From Paludibacteraceae bacterium (GTDB taxonomy: Bacteria > Bacteroidota > Bacteroidia > Bacteroidales > Paludibacteraceae), in assembly GCA_024693065.1 (NCBI GenBank), contig JAILLP010000017.1, forward strand, positions 1 to 61,178: a DNA stretch of 61,178 bases. The letters run 5' to 3'. The translations under genes and the position numbers were made by a program. Shown here one piece after another: positions 14,295 to 23,000 of the stretch (the first letter of the stretch is position 1; every line of letters starts with the position of its first letter). The notes under the pieces are model-generated. The model ran no database searches. It saw only the letters and a program-made list of their open reading frames with translations, and was not told where the DNA came from.

Positions 14295-14744
14295 TTATTC
14301 ATTATCGTCATCATCATCGGAGAAGTCGAAGAGGAAGTCGTCGTCCAATCCGTAGCTTGGCTCGATGTACTCCTCCAGGTCGCGGCGTTCCTTCTTGGTA
14401 GGTCTGCCGGTTCCTCGGTCTCGCCTTCCGCTGATGTTGTATTTGCTTAACTCTAGTATCTGAAGCTGTTCCGGACTGGTCACGTTCTCCATGAATTCGG
14501 GCACGAGCTTGGCGCCCATCCTGTTTTCGCTCAGTCCGATCACCTTGAAGGAGTATACGACGGGTGGTCGCTTGATCTGTATCACATCGTTGATCCGGAT
14601 CATCTTGGAGGCCTTCACGTTGGTGCCACCCATCATGACCCTCCCTTTCTTGCAGGCGTCCGCCGCGATGGTGCGGGTCTTGAACAGACGTACCGCCCAC
14701 ATCCACTTGTCTATGCGTACTTCTTCTTTCTCTTCTTTCGCCAT
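14295..14744 (-). CDS. S4-domain RNA-binding protein (HslR/Hsp15-like)
   Basis: The 149-residue protein begins with an S4 domain (VRIDKWMWAVRLFKTRT, then CKKGRVMMGGTNVKAS and INDVIQIKR), as in Hsp15/HslR, which recycles stalled 50S subunits carrying nascent chains. The C-terminal part has a basic linker (GRRDRGTGRPTKKERRD) and ends in a run of Asp, which is longer and more acidic than in Hsp15. Its ATG overlaps the mutL stop by one base (TAATG), so translation is coupled. Role in this organism is inferred. Confidence 0.88.
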   Translation of the reverse strand: MAKEEKEEVRIDKWMWAVRLFKTRTIAADACKKGRVMMGGTNVKASKMIRINDVIQIKRPPVVYSFKVIGLSENRMGAKLVPEFMENVTSPEQLQILELSKYNISGRRDRGTGRPTKKERRDLEEYIEPSYGLDDDFLFDFSDDDDDNE

Positions 14745-16630
14745 TATTTGAATCCTTTCTCTATATCGTCGGTTGGCAAAACCTTCAGGATTGCCTTGTT
14801 ATCGGGTGTGAAGTTGGGCTCCGGAAGTCTGAGGAGGTTATTGACCAACGACATCATCTCCTTGTCGCTGAGTTCCCTTCCGTAAGGTGTGGCGGATAGT
14901 TTCGCCATGGAGAGCGCCACCTGCTCCGCGATCTGTGTCTTGAAGTCGATGCGTGACTCCTTGAGGGATGCGATGATGTTGGTGATGTATTCTTTGGCCG
15001 AACCATTCTCCATGTTGGCGGGTGTGCCGTTGATGCTGTAGGTGTTCTTGCCTAGCGGGGAGAGGTCGAACCCGATGTACTGCAGGTCTTCCAAGGCATC
15101 TCCCAGGATCATGTTCTCCGACTCTGTCAGTTCGATGATTTCAGGGAATAACATCTGCTGGGAGGCGTTCTGTTTGCGGGAGATCAGGCTCATGTACTGG
15201 TCGTACAGGATCCTCACATGCGCCCTATGTTGGTCGATGCACATCAGCCCGGACTTGACGGGTGTGATGATGTATTTGTTTTTGAACTGCATGTACTCCA
15301 CGTGCGACTCTTCTGTGTCGGCTTGCATGTCCGTCTCTCTTTGCGGGTCTTCTTCGACCGTCTCCATGTTGTCGTATAGACTGTTCTCTGTCTCGTCTGG
15401 AGTGTAGTTCTGTGCGTCGGAGGGGGTCCATTTGCTGGATTCGAACCCTTCGTAGAGGTTCTCCCAACCTATTGTGCTCTTGCGGTTGTAGGAGCTATGG
15501 CTCTGTTCCCGCTCGAATGGGTTGTAGTTCGGGTCGATCGTCACCTCCGGCGCATTGACGGACGAGTTGCTCCTGTGCGAAAAGGCGGGTAGCTCCGATG
15601 CCCCTTCTGAGTCGAAGTCGATGCTTGGGGCGATGTTGAACTTGCCCAATCCCTCCCTGACGCCTGACATGACGAGCGGCCAGATGGCGCTTTCGTTCTC
15701 GAACTTGATCTCGGTCTTGGTAGGGTGGATGTTCACGTCGATGCTCTCGGGGTCTATCTCGAAGTAGATGAAATAGTCGGGCGACGTGCCTGGTTGCAGC
15801 ATCGTGCCGTAGGCTTGCACCACCGCGCTATGGAAATAGCTGTGTTTCATGAACCTGCCGTTCACGAAGAAGAATTGCCTGTCGTTCTTCTTCTTTGCGG
15901 TCTCCGGCTTCCCCACGTAGCCGTGGATGCGTGCCAGCGTGGAGTCCACATGAATGGTGAATAGTTGTGCGGTGATACCTTTGACGCTCTTGAAGACGTT
16001 GCCGATGCGCTCCTTGTGGTTGCCCTTTTTCAGGGAGGCGCACATCTGGTCGTTGTGGATGAGCTGGAACTCTATCTGAGGGTATACCAACGCTATGCGG
16101 TTGAATTCCCGCTCTATCTGGGAGAATTCGTATGCGTTCGATTTGAGGAATTTACGGCGGGCTGGCACGTTGTAGAAGATGTTCTTCACGGCGAAATTGG
16201 TGCCCACGGGACATGAGACGGAGGTCTGGTTCTTCACCTTGCACCCTGCCACCTCGATAAGGGTGCCCACTTCGTCCTCCGGCCTTCTGGTACGGAGCTC
16301 CACCTGCGCGATGGAGGCGATGGAGGCCAACGCTTCACCACGGAAACCCATGGTGTGCAGGGAGAAGAGGTCCTCTGCCGATTGTATCTTGGAGGTGGCG
16401 TGCCGCTCGAAGGCGATGCGCGCGTCTGTCTCGCTCATGCCCTTGCCGTTGTCGATTACTTGTATGAGGGTTCGTCCGGCGTCCTTGATCACGACCTGTA
16501 TGCTGTCCGCTCCCGCGTCGATGGAGTTCTCCACCAATTCTTTGATGACGGAGGCGGGGCGTTGGATCACCTCCCCGGCCGCTATTTGGTTCGCTACGGA
16601 ATCAGGTAGTACGTGTATGATGTCACTCAT
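14744..16630 (-). CDS. mutL: DNA mismatch repair protein MutL
   Basis: A 628-residue MutL. The N-terminal GHKL ATPase motifs are intact: ELVENSIDAGA, VIDNGKGM, ATSKI and GFRGEALASIASI, followed by the transducer domain (FVNGRFMK). It couples MutS mismatch recognition to strand removal. The C-terminal dimerisation domain starts near residue 450. The endonuclease motif of nicking MutLs, DQHAxxExxxxE, appears as DQHRAHVRILYD (both Glu changed), and the later Cys-Pro-His-Gly region reads TPDNKA, so this MutL looks nuclease-deficient. It lies 7 bases after a small membrane protein gene. Confidence 0.97.
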   Translation of the reverse strand: MSDIIHVLPDSVANQIAAGEVIQRPASVIKELVENSIDAGADSIQVVIKDAGRTLIQVIDNGKGMSETDARIAFERHATSKIQSAEDLFSLHTMGFRGEALASIASIAQVELRTRRPEDEVGTLIEVAGCKVKNQTSVSCPVGTNFAVKNIFYNVPARRKFLKSNAYEFSQIEREFNRIALVYPQIEFQLIHNDQMCASLKKGNHKERIGNVFKSVKGITAQLFTIHVDSTLARIHGYVGKPETAKKKNDRQFFFVNGRFMKHSYFHSAVVQAYGTMLQPGTSPDYFIYFEIDPESIDVNIHPTKTEIKFENESAIWPLVMSGVREGLGKFNIAPSIDFDSEGASELPAFSHRSNSSVNAPEVTIDPNYNPFEREQSHSSYNRKSTIGWENLYEGFESSKWTPSDAQNYTPDETENSLYDNMETVEEDPQRETDMQADTEESHVEYMQFKNKYIITPVKSGLMCIDQHRAHVRILYDQYMSLISRKQNASQQMLFPEIIELTESENMILGDALEDLQYIGFDLSPLGKNTYSINGTPANMENGSAKEYITNIIASLKESRIDFKTQIAEQVALSMAKLSATPYGRELSDKEMMSLVNNLLRLPEPNFTPDNKAILKVLPTDDIEKGFK

Positions 16631-16637
16631 CGCTCTT

Positions 16638-16910
16638 TTATTTAAGCCAATATACTAAGGCGACAATAACGATCGCCGTGATGATGTAACGCACATTGTT
16701 GCTTTTCATCTTCTGGTTCCTTTCTTCCCGGTGTGAACTGTATGCGCTCTTGATGTTATCCGCATAGAGTCCGCCTTTTTCTTTCGCCTGTATTTTCTTT
16801 TGAACACGCTTGATGCGTTCCTCACGCGCCTCTTTTTGTGGATCGTAATAGATATATTCGTGGTGATATTGCCTGATCTTAGGCGCTTTTAAGAAATCGA
16901 ATATTGCCAT
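16638..16910 (-). CDS. Small tail-anchored membrane protein of unknown function
   Basis: A 90-residue protein beginning MAIFDFLKAPKIRQYHHEY, then a long basic helix likely to be a coiled coil (residues 25-50) and a single C-terminal membrane segment (YIITAIVIVALVYWL) with a terminal Lys. The topology suggests a cytosolic helical domain anchored to the inner membrane. I recognise it as a small protein conserved among Bacteroidetes but know no function. It sits between mlaF-like (13-base gap) and mutL (7-base gap). Confidence 0.75.
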   Translation of the reverse strand: MAIFDFLKAPKIRQYHHEYIYYDPQKEAREERIKRVQKKIQAKEKGGLYADNIKSAYSSHREERNQKMKSNNVRYIITAIVIVALVYWLK

Positions 16911-16923
16911 GCCTTTCCCTCCT

Positions 16924-17715
16924 TCATTTTTGTTTCGTGGATGATTCCTTGTCTTGGAAAAATTTGTGGGCCTTCTTGATCTCCTTGTATAGGTTGGATG
17001 CGAAGATGAATTCCTCCAAAGGCTCGCAACCTGTGTCGAATATCTCGTCCTTCGTGCCTTGCCAAGCCTTCTCGCCCTTGCTGATGAAGACGATGTTCTC
17101 GCCGATCTCCATCACGGAGTTCATGTCGTGCGTGTTGACGATGGTGGTGATGTTGAACTCATGGGTGATGTCCTGGATCAATTGGTCGATCAGCAACGAG
17201 GTCTTCGGGTCTAGTCCGGAGTTCGGCTCGTCGCAGAATAGGTATTTGGGATTCAGTACGATAGCCCTGGCGATGGCGGCTCTCTTCTGCATACCTCCAC
17301 TGATCTCCGCTGGGGATAAGTCCAGTGCATGGGATAGTTCCACACGCTCCAAACAGAATTTGGCCCGATCGATTTTCTCCTCTTCGGTCATCTCCGTGAA
17401 CATGTCCAGCGGGAACTTCACGTTCTCCAGCACGCTCATGGAATCGAAGAGCGCGGAGCCTTGGAAGAGCATGCCGATCTCACGCCTAAGCGCATTGAGC
17501 TCTTTCCGCTTCATGGAGGTGATGTTTCGTCCGTCGTACAATATCTCGCCCGAGTCGATTCTGTGGATGCCCACGACGCTCTTCATCAGCACGGTCTTTC
17601 CCGAACCACTCTGTCCGATGATGAGGTTGGTCTTCCCCGTCTCGAAAATGGTGGATACATCCTTGAGGACGGTGTTCCCGTCGAACGATTTTATGGCGTG
17701 TTTTACTTCGATCAT
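16924..17715 (-). CDS. mlaF: MlaF-like ABC transporter ATPase
   Basis: A 263-residue ABC ATPase of the Mla type, which powers phospholipid transport between the membranes to maintain outer-membrane asymmetry. Walker A is GQSGSGKT, the signature is LSPAEISGGMQKRA (the Mla-typical ISGGM) and Walker B is YLFCDEPNSGLDP. The downstream loop includes TIVNTHDMNSVMEIG with the switch His. It overlaps the permease gene by 4 bases. The usual substrate-binding MlaD/MCE gene is not adjacent in this window. Confidence 0.9.
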   Translation of the reverse strand: MIEVKHAIKSFDGNTVLKDVSTIFETGKTNLIIGQSGSGKTVLMKSVVGIHRIDSGEILYDGRNITSMKRKELNALRREIGMLFQGSALFDSMSVLENVKFPLDMFTEMTEEEKIDRAKFCLERVELSHALDLSPAEISGGMQKRAAIARAIVLNPKYLFCDEPNSGLDPKTSLLIDQLIQDITHEFNITTIVNTHDMNSVMEIGENIVFISKGEKAWQGTKDEIFDTGCEPLEEFIFASNLYKEIKKAHKFFQDKESSTKQK

Positions 17716-18458
17716 AGCAGTAGCTTGGTTAACATGATGTCGAACAAGAGGATGAGCACGCTACTGTTCACCACGGCGTCCGTGCTGGCCTTTCCCACTT
17801 CCAATGCGCCTCCCTTGACGGTGTAGCCGTAGAAGGAGGATACCGAGGTGATGATGAAGGCGAAGATGACGCTCTTGATGATGGAGTAGGTGATGTAGTA
17901 GGGGGTGAATGCGAATTGGATGCCCGCCTCGTAGGATTTCACTGTGATCATGTCGGTGAAGATGGCCACACCGTAACCTCCGATGATGCCGACGAACATA
18001 CTCGTCAGTACAAGGAATGGCATGATGGTCACGAAGGCGGCGATCTTAGGCATTATCAGGAAATTGGATGAGTTGACGCCCATGATGTCGAGTGCGTCTA
18101 TCTGCTCGGTGATGCGCATGGTGCCTATCTCGGAGGCGATGTTCGATCCTACCTTGCCCGCCAATATGAGGCAGAGAATGGCCGAGGAGAACTCCAGCAG
18201 CAATATGTCGCGCGTCGCCAATCCGATGAGGGTGCTGGGCAGTAACGGGTTCTCCATGTTCTTGATCATCTGGATGGTGATCACCGCTCCGATGAAGATG
18301 GATATGATCACGACGATGGCCAAGGAGTCGATGCCTTGTTTCTTCAACTCCTCCTTGTATTGCCGGAAAAACATGCTCCATTTGTCCGGCTTGGCGAAAA
18401 CCCTGTACATCAACTGCGTGTACGCACCGACTTTCTCTATTTCCTTGATGGCAAACAT
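17712..18458 (-). CDS. mlaE: MlaE-like ABC transporter permease
   Basis: A 248-residue inner-membrane permease of the MlaE family with about five membrane segments. Family blocks are present: FIGAVITIQMIKNMENP, GKVGSNIASEIGTMRITEQIDALDIMG (the conserved ExGxMR..EQIDAL loop), and the C-terminal GYTVKGGALEVGKASTDAVVNS. It pairs with the MlaF ATPase (4-base overlap) in phospholipid transport. The gene follows the DUF1846 gene after only 4 bases. Confidence 0.92.
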   Translation of the reverse strand: MFAIKEIEKVGAYTQLMYRVFAKPDKWSMFFRQYKEELKKQGIDSLAIVVIISIFIGAVITIQMIKNMENPLLPSTLIGLATRDILLLEFSSAILCLILAGKVGSNIASEIGTMRITEQIDALDIMGVNSSNFLIMPKIAAFVTIMPFLVLTSMFVGIIGGYGVAIFTDMITVKSYEAGIQFAFTPYYITYSIIKSVIFAFIITSVSSFYGYTVKGGALEVGKASTDAVVNSSVLILLFDIMLTKLLL

Positions 18459-18462
18459 TTTT

Positions 18463-19926
18463 TTATCTCTTCTTGATTGGTTCGCAGGTGACGTCCACCC
18501 CTAACTTCTTGAATATCTTCCTATCCACCTCACTGATCATTACGGTCGTATGTACTTGACATCCTTCCAGTTGCGGCAATTGGTCCATCGCTTTCTCGCA
18601 GTTCGGATCGACCTTGCTGAGGATGGCCAATGCGACCAGCACCTCGTCAGTGTGCAGACGTGGGTTCTTCCCTTTCAGGAAGGAGACCTTCATGGTCTGT
18701 ATCGGCTCGATCATGTCCGCAGGAATCAGTTTCACCTTGTGGTCGATGCCCGCCAGATGCTTCGTCGCGTTGAGAAGCAGTGCGGCGCATGTGCCTAACA
18801 GGGCGGTCGTCTCGGAGGTGATGATGGTGCCGTCCGCTAATTCGATGGCGGCTGTCGGTACCTTGGACTTCTCTCCTCTGGCCTTGGCGGCGACGGTCAC
18901 CTTGCGGTCGTCTGTCGTCACCTTCACTTGCTGCATGAGGAGCGCGATTTTGTTTACTTCGCTTTCGTCGCATTTCCCTTCCGCTAAGTTGCCTAATGCG
19001 GTGTAGTAGCGGCGGATGATCTCCTGCTTGGAGGCCTCCTGACAGATTTCGTCGTTGACGATGCAGTTGCCCGCCATGTTCACGCCCATGTCGGTAGGCG
19101 ACTTGTATGGATTCTCCTTGTAGATGCCTTCGAAGATAGCGTTCAATACAGGGAATATCTCGATGTCACGGTTGTAGTTGACCGTGGTCTTGCCGTATGC
19201 CTCCAAGTGGAACGGGTCTATCATGTTCACATCGTTCAGGTCGGCTGTGGCCGCCTCGTAGGCGATGTTCACAGGGTGCTTGAGCGGCAGGTTCCAGATC
19301 GGGAAGGTCTCGAACTTGGCGTATCCTGCCTTGATGCCCCGCTTGTTCTCTTGGTAGAGCTGGCTCAGACATACCGCCATCTTGCCGCTTCCAGGGCCTG
19401 GGGCGGTCACGACGACCAACGGACGGGTGGTCTCCACGTAATCGTTCTTGCCGAATCCTTCGTCGGAGTCGATCAACGCCACGTTGGATGGATATCCCTC
19501 TATGGTGTAATGATAGTAGCTTTTTATGTTGAGCCTTTTGAGCTTCTTGCTGAAGGCCTTGGCGCTCTCTTGTCCCTTGTAGTGGGTGATGACCACGGAA
19601 CCGACCATTAATCCGCGGTTCACGAATTCGTCACGGAGGCGCAACACGTCCATGTCGTAGGTGATGCCAAGGTCGTTGCGCACTTTGTTCTTCTCGATGT
19701 CCACCGCACTGATGACGATGATGATCTCCGCGCAGTCGCTCAGTTGCATCAACATCTTCAGCTTGCTGTCTGGCTGGAATCCAGGTAATACCCTGCTTGC
19801 ATGATAATCGTCGAATAACTTTCCGCCAAACTCCAAATATAGTTTGTCACCAAATCTGCCGATCCTCTCCTTGATGTGCTCGGATTGAATCTTGAGGTAT
19901 TTATCGTTATCGAATCCGTAGTCCAT
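18463..19926 (-). CDS. DUF1846 family protein
   Basis: A 487-residue cytosolic protein of the DUF1846 family. Near residue 175 it carries VVVTAPGPGSGKMAVCLSQ, a glycine-rich loop resembling but not matching a P-loop (Met instead of Ser/Thr after Lys). Other conserved stretches are FETFPIWNLPLKHPVN and GVNMAGNCIVNDEICQEAS. Structures of the family are known but I know of no established function; nucleotide binding is a reasonable guess. It is the first gene of a leftward run continuing with mlaE. A TACCTTTG promoter box lies upstream at 19965-19972. Confidence 0.85.
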   Translation of the reverse strand: MDYGFDNDKYLKIQSEHIKERIGRFGDKLYLEFGGKLFDDYHASRVLPGFQPDSKLKMLMQLSDCAEIIIVISAVDIEKNKVRNDLGITYDMDVLRLRDEFVNRGLMVGSVVITHYKGQESAKAFSKKLKRLNIKSYYHYTIEGYPSNVALIDSDEGFGKNDYVETTRPLVVVTAPGPGSGKMAVCLSQLYQENKRGIKAGYAKFETFPIWNLPLKHPVNIAYEAATADLNDVNMIDPFHLEAYGKTTVNYNRDIEIFPVLNAIFEGIYKENPYKSPTDMGVNMAGNCIVNDEICQEASKQEIIRRYYTALGNLAEGKCDESEVNKIALLMQQVKVTTDDRKVTVAAKARGEKSKVPTAAIELADGTIITSETTALLGTCAALLLNATKHLAGIDHKVKLIPADMIEPIQTMKVSFLKGKNPRLHTDEVLVALAILSKVDPNCEKAMDQLPQLEGCQVHTTVMISEVDRKIFKKLGVDVTCEPIKKR

Positions 19927-19964
19927 ATTAGTGTATCAATTGCATATGTCTTTTTTTAAAGATA

Positions 19965-19972
19965 CAAAGGTA
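19965..19972 (-). promoter_or_regulatory. Promoter -7 box for the DUF1846-mla-mutL run
   Basis: On the minus strand the box reads TACCTTTG, an exact TAnnTTTG match, about 39 bases before the DUF1846 start. No convincing TTTG lies at the proper distance upstream. Confidence 0.45.
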
Positions 19973-20008
19973 TGAAAAATTCACTAAAATTGGGGGAATT
20001 TTCTTCGG

Positions 20009-20734
20009 TTATTTGAATGTTATTTTACACTTGCAAGCCATTTTCTCGCTTCCTTTCGAGAGTGCGACGACATATTCGTCTGGTGTGGGTTGCGTCCAAT
20101 ATGTGTCGATGCGTTCCTCGTAGTGGCACTCTTCGATGTACTCGATTTCGAAGCGGAAGGGGCTTTCCCTCTCCATCACTTCGATGGGCAGGGCGTCGAT
20201 GATATGCTCCACGTACTTGGCGCTGTTCAGGTGCTTGTTGATGTCCAAATCACTGTATGCGACGACGAAGGAGGATTGGGCGGATTGCTCGGGAATGATG
20301 ATCTTCCCTGGCTTCTCTATGGGACAATCCTTTTGGTGAATGTACTCCTCTATACCTTGCCCGATGAGGCTCACCGGATGCCGGGTGGCGGTGTCGATCA
20401 TCGCCCAGATGCTTCTGGCGTAACCGATCACTTCTCCTTCTCCTGTCTCGAACTGGAAGTTACGTAGGGTGAAGCTCCTCATCACGTTTTCTATCCACGT
20501 GCGGATCCTCAGGGTCTCGTCGCACTTCGGACGGTTTTTCAGCTCCATCGCCAAGCGGGAGAGTACCCATGTGTGGTTCTCTTTGTTGAGCCGTTGGATG
20601 CCGAATCCTCTTTCGTTGGCGTGGATGCCTGCCGTGTTCAACAGGTGGTTGACGATGAGGGGCAGGGTGATCCTGTTCTTGAAATCCACTTCGAACGGGT
20701 GGATGTTTACGGTATGTGTTCCGACGATTTCCAT
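20009..20734 (-). CDS. Acyl-ACP thioesterase
   Basis: A 241-residue double-hotdog thioesterase of the FatA/FatB-like bacterial family, which releases fatty acids from acyl-ACP. Landmarks: FEVDFKNRITLPLIVNHLLN, TWVLSRLAMELKNRP, and the second hotdog with the catalytic-region motif SDLDINKHLNSAKYVEHIID (DxNxHxNxxxY). It follows ilvN after 5 bases. To my knowledge a thioesterase at this place is usual in Bacteroides-type ilv operons, normally followed by ilvC, which is absent here. A link to branched-chain acyl groups is speculative. Confidence 0.88.
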   Translation of the reverse strand: MEIVGTHTVNIHPFEVDFKNRITLPLIVNHLLNTAGIHANERGFGIQRLNKENHTWVLSRLAMELKNRPKCDETLRIRTWIENVMRSFTLRNFQFETGEGEVIGYARSIWAMIDTATRHPVSLIGQGIEEYIHQKDCPIEKPGKIIIPEQSAQSSFVVAYSDLDINKHLNSAKYVEHIIDALPIEVMERESPFRFEIEYIEECHYEERIDTYWTQPTPDEYVVALSKGSEKMACKCKITFK

Positions 20735-20739
20735 CTCTC

Positions 20740-21288
20740 TTATTGTTGATGTTCTTTGTTTAGTTTGGCAAGCATGTCCGATAACCGTTCTATCTTAGAT
20801 TTGTTGATGGCGATTCGTCCTGAACGGATGAATTGCAGGATGGTGAGTTTCTCGCTCAACTCCTCGAAGAGTCCCTGCGTCTCGTCGTAATGTCCTGTCT
20901 TTTCGAGCACTACGCAGTTGGTGGTCATCTCGAGGATGCGTATGTTGTATTTGCGTATCAACTCTTCGATGGAGCCTAAGGCGAGGAATTGGTCGGTCGC
21001 CACCTTGTAGAGGGCGATCTCCTGGTAGACAAGCTCCTCGTCCGTGTTGTAGAACGATTTGATGATATCCACCCTCTTGTCGATTTGTTTCACGACCTTC
21101 TCTATGGTGTCCAGGTCGGAGAAACTGGTGACGGTGAACTTGTGTATGCCTTCGATGGCGGAGGGTGACACGGAGAGTGTCTCGATGTTCAACCCCCTGC
21201 GCGTGAAGATGTTACTGATCTGATTCAACAATCCCACGTGGTTCTCCGAGAAGATTGTCACGGTATATAGTTTCTTGTTCTCCATCAT
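20740..21288 (-). CDS. ilvN: Acetolactate synthase small (regulatory) subunit
   Basis: A 182-residue regulatory subunit of acetohydroxyacid synthase. The N-terminal ACT domain is clear (YTVTIFSENHVGLLNQISNIF, then RRGLNIETLSVSPS); ACT domains bind valine for feedback inhibition. The C-terminal half matches the ALS small-subunit C domain (VVLEKTGHYDETQGLFEEL). The length is in the larger IlvN/IlvH range. Its start overlaps the ilvB stop by 4 bases, giving coupled translation of the two subunits. Confidence 0.95.
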   Translation of the reverse strand: MMENKKLYTVTIFSENHVGLLNQISNIFTRRGLNIETLSVSPSAIEGIHKFTVTSFSDLDTIEKVVKQIDKRVDIIKSFYNTDEELVYQEIALYKVATDQFLALGSIEELIRKYNIRILEMTTNCVVLEKTGHYDETQGLFEELSEKLTILQFIRSGRIAINKSKIERLSDMLAKLNKEHQQ

Positions 21289-22982
21289 GCTTTCGGTGTT
21301 AAAATGTTGGTGACTGTTTCGCCTGCGGGGATCATCGGATAGATGAGCCCGTTCTCTTCCACATCCACGACGAGCAGGTATGCTTGGTCATCCTTCAGCA
21401 TATCTGCCATGGCTTCGTCTATCTCGTCCCTCTTGGTGACGTGCCGGTTGGCGATGTGGTAGGCGTTGGCGATTAGGTTGAAGTCCGGGTTGGCCATCGC
21501 GGTGGAGGAGTATCGCTTGTGGAAGAAGAGTTCTTGCCACTGACGCACCATGCCTAAGTAGTTGTTGTTCAACAATATCATCTTCACACCTATGTTGCTT
21601 TGCATGATGGTGCCTAGCTCCTCGATGGTCATCTGGAATCCTCCGTCTCCCACGAAGAGGCAAACGGTCCGTTCCGGGGCGCCTACTTTGGCTCCGATGG
21701 CGGCTGGTATGCCGAAGCCCATGGTGCCTAATCCGCCGGATGTCACGATGCTCCTGGTCTGCTTGTATTGGAAGTAGCGCGCGGAGGCCATCTGGTTCTG
21801 TCCCACGTCGGTGACGAGGACGGCCTCTCTTTGTGTGGCGTCGGATACTTTCCGTACGATCTCGCTCATGGTGATGCGCTCGCCTTCGTGGTGCAACTCC
21901 TTCTCGATGACGGTCTCCTGTTCCTTCTGCTCGTATGGTTCGAAGGATTGGATCCAAGCCTCGTGGCGGGCTGGGTTGATGGCTTGGGTGAGGGCGGCCA
22001 GGGTCTCTTTCGCATCGCCCAGCACCTTGGCTGTTGTCTTGACGTTCTTGTCTATTTCCGCAGGGTCTATGTCCACATGGATGATCTTGGCTTGCTGCGC
22101 ATAGGTGTTCGGGTTACCCGTCACACGGTCGTCGAAACGCATGCCGATCGCGATCAGTACGTCGCACTCGTTGGTCTTCATGTTGGGCGCTATGTTGCCA
22201 TGCATGCCGACGAATCCTTTGTTCAGCCTGAAGTCCGTAGGCATGGCGGAAAGACCCAACAACGTGGATGCCGCAGGGATGTCTGCCTTCTCCAGGAACT
22301 GCAGGAGCTCATTCTCCGCATTGCCGAGCACCACGCCCTGACCTACTATGGCGAGTGGTTTCTGCGCCTCGTTGATCAGTCTTGCCGCCTCCTTGATCTG
22401 CTCGGGACAGACGTGCGGGGCGGGGATGTAGCTTCGGTAGTAGGTGCATCGTTCGTAGTGGAAGTTCGCCAGCTCGTTCTGTGCGTTCTTCGTGAAGTCC
22501 AGCACGACTGGTCCTGGACGTCCCGTGGTCGATATGTAGAAGGCCTTGGCGACAGCGTCCGCCACCTCGTTGGCACTGCGTATCTGGCAGGCCCATTTGG
22601 TGATAGGCTGCGTGATGCCCACCATGTCTATCTCTTGGAAGGCGTCCGTTCCTAACGAGGAGGTTCCCACCTGACCTGTGATGACGATGATCGGGGTGCT
22701 GTCCATCATGGCGTCACCGATGCCTGTGATGGTGTTGGTGGCTCCCGGACCTGAGGTGACGATGCACACGCCTGGTTTCCCTGATACTCTTGCGTATCCT
22801 TCCGCCGCATGGACGGCGCCTTGTTCGTGGCGCATGAGTAGGTAATTGAACTTGTCCATGTAGTCGTACAGTGCGTCGAATACGGGGATGATGCTTCCTC
22901 CCGGGTATCCGAATATGGTGTCAACCCCCTCTCTCAGAAGGGATTCCATCAGGATGTATGATCCTTTGATTGGGTCTGACAT
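21285..22982 (-). CDS. ilvB: Acetolactate synthase large (catalytic) subunit
   Basis: The 565-residue catalytic subunit condenses two pyruvates, or pyruvate with 2-oxobutyrate, for Val/Leu and Ile synthesis; it needs ThDP, Mg and FAD. Conserved stretches: FGYPGGSIIPVFDALY, LMRHEQGAVHAAEGYAR with the catalytic Glu, SGPGATNTITG, the FAD-region IGMRFDDRVTGN, and the ThDP/Mg motif GDGGFQMTIEEL...NNNYLGMVRQWQ. Second structural gene of the ilv operon, 18 bases after ilvD. Confidence 0.97.
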   Translation of the reverse strand: MSDPIKGSYILMESLLREGVDTIFGYPGGSIIPVFDALYDYMDKFNYLLMRHEQGAVHAAEGYARVSGKPGVCIVTSGPGATNTITGIGDAMMDSTPIIVITGQVGTSSLGTDAFQEIDMVGITQPITKWACQIRSANEVADAVAKAFYISTTGRPGPVVLDFTKNAQNELANFHYERCTYYRSYIPAPHVCPEQIKEAARLINEAQKPLAIVGQGVVLGNAENELLQFLEKADIPAASTLLGLSAMPTDFRLNKGFVGMHGNIAPNMKTNECDVLIAIGMRFDDRVTGNPNTYAQQAKIIHVDIDPAEIDKNVKTTAKVLGDAKETLAALTQAINPARHEAWIQSFEPYEQKEQETVIEKELHHEGERITMSEIVRKVSDATQREAVLVTDVGQNQMASARYFQYKQTRSIVTSGGLGTMGFGIPAAIGAKVGAPERTVCLFVGDGGFQMTIEELGTIMQSNIGVKMILLNNNYLGMVRQWQELFFHKRYSSTAMANPDFNLIANAYHIANRHVTKRDEIDEAMADMLKDDQAYLLVVDVEENGLIYPMIPAGETVTNILTPKA

Positions 22983-23000
22983 GTTGTTTTTTATTTGTTT

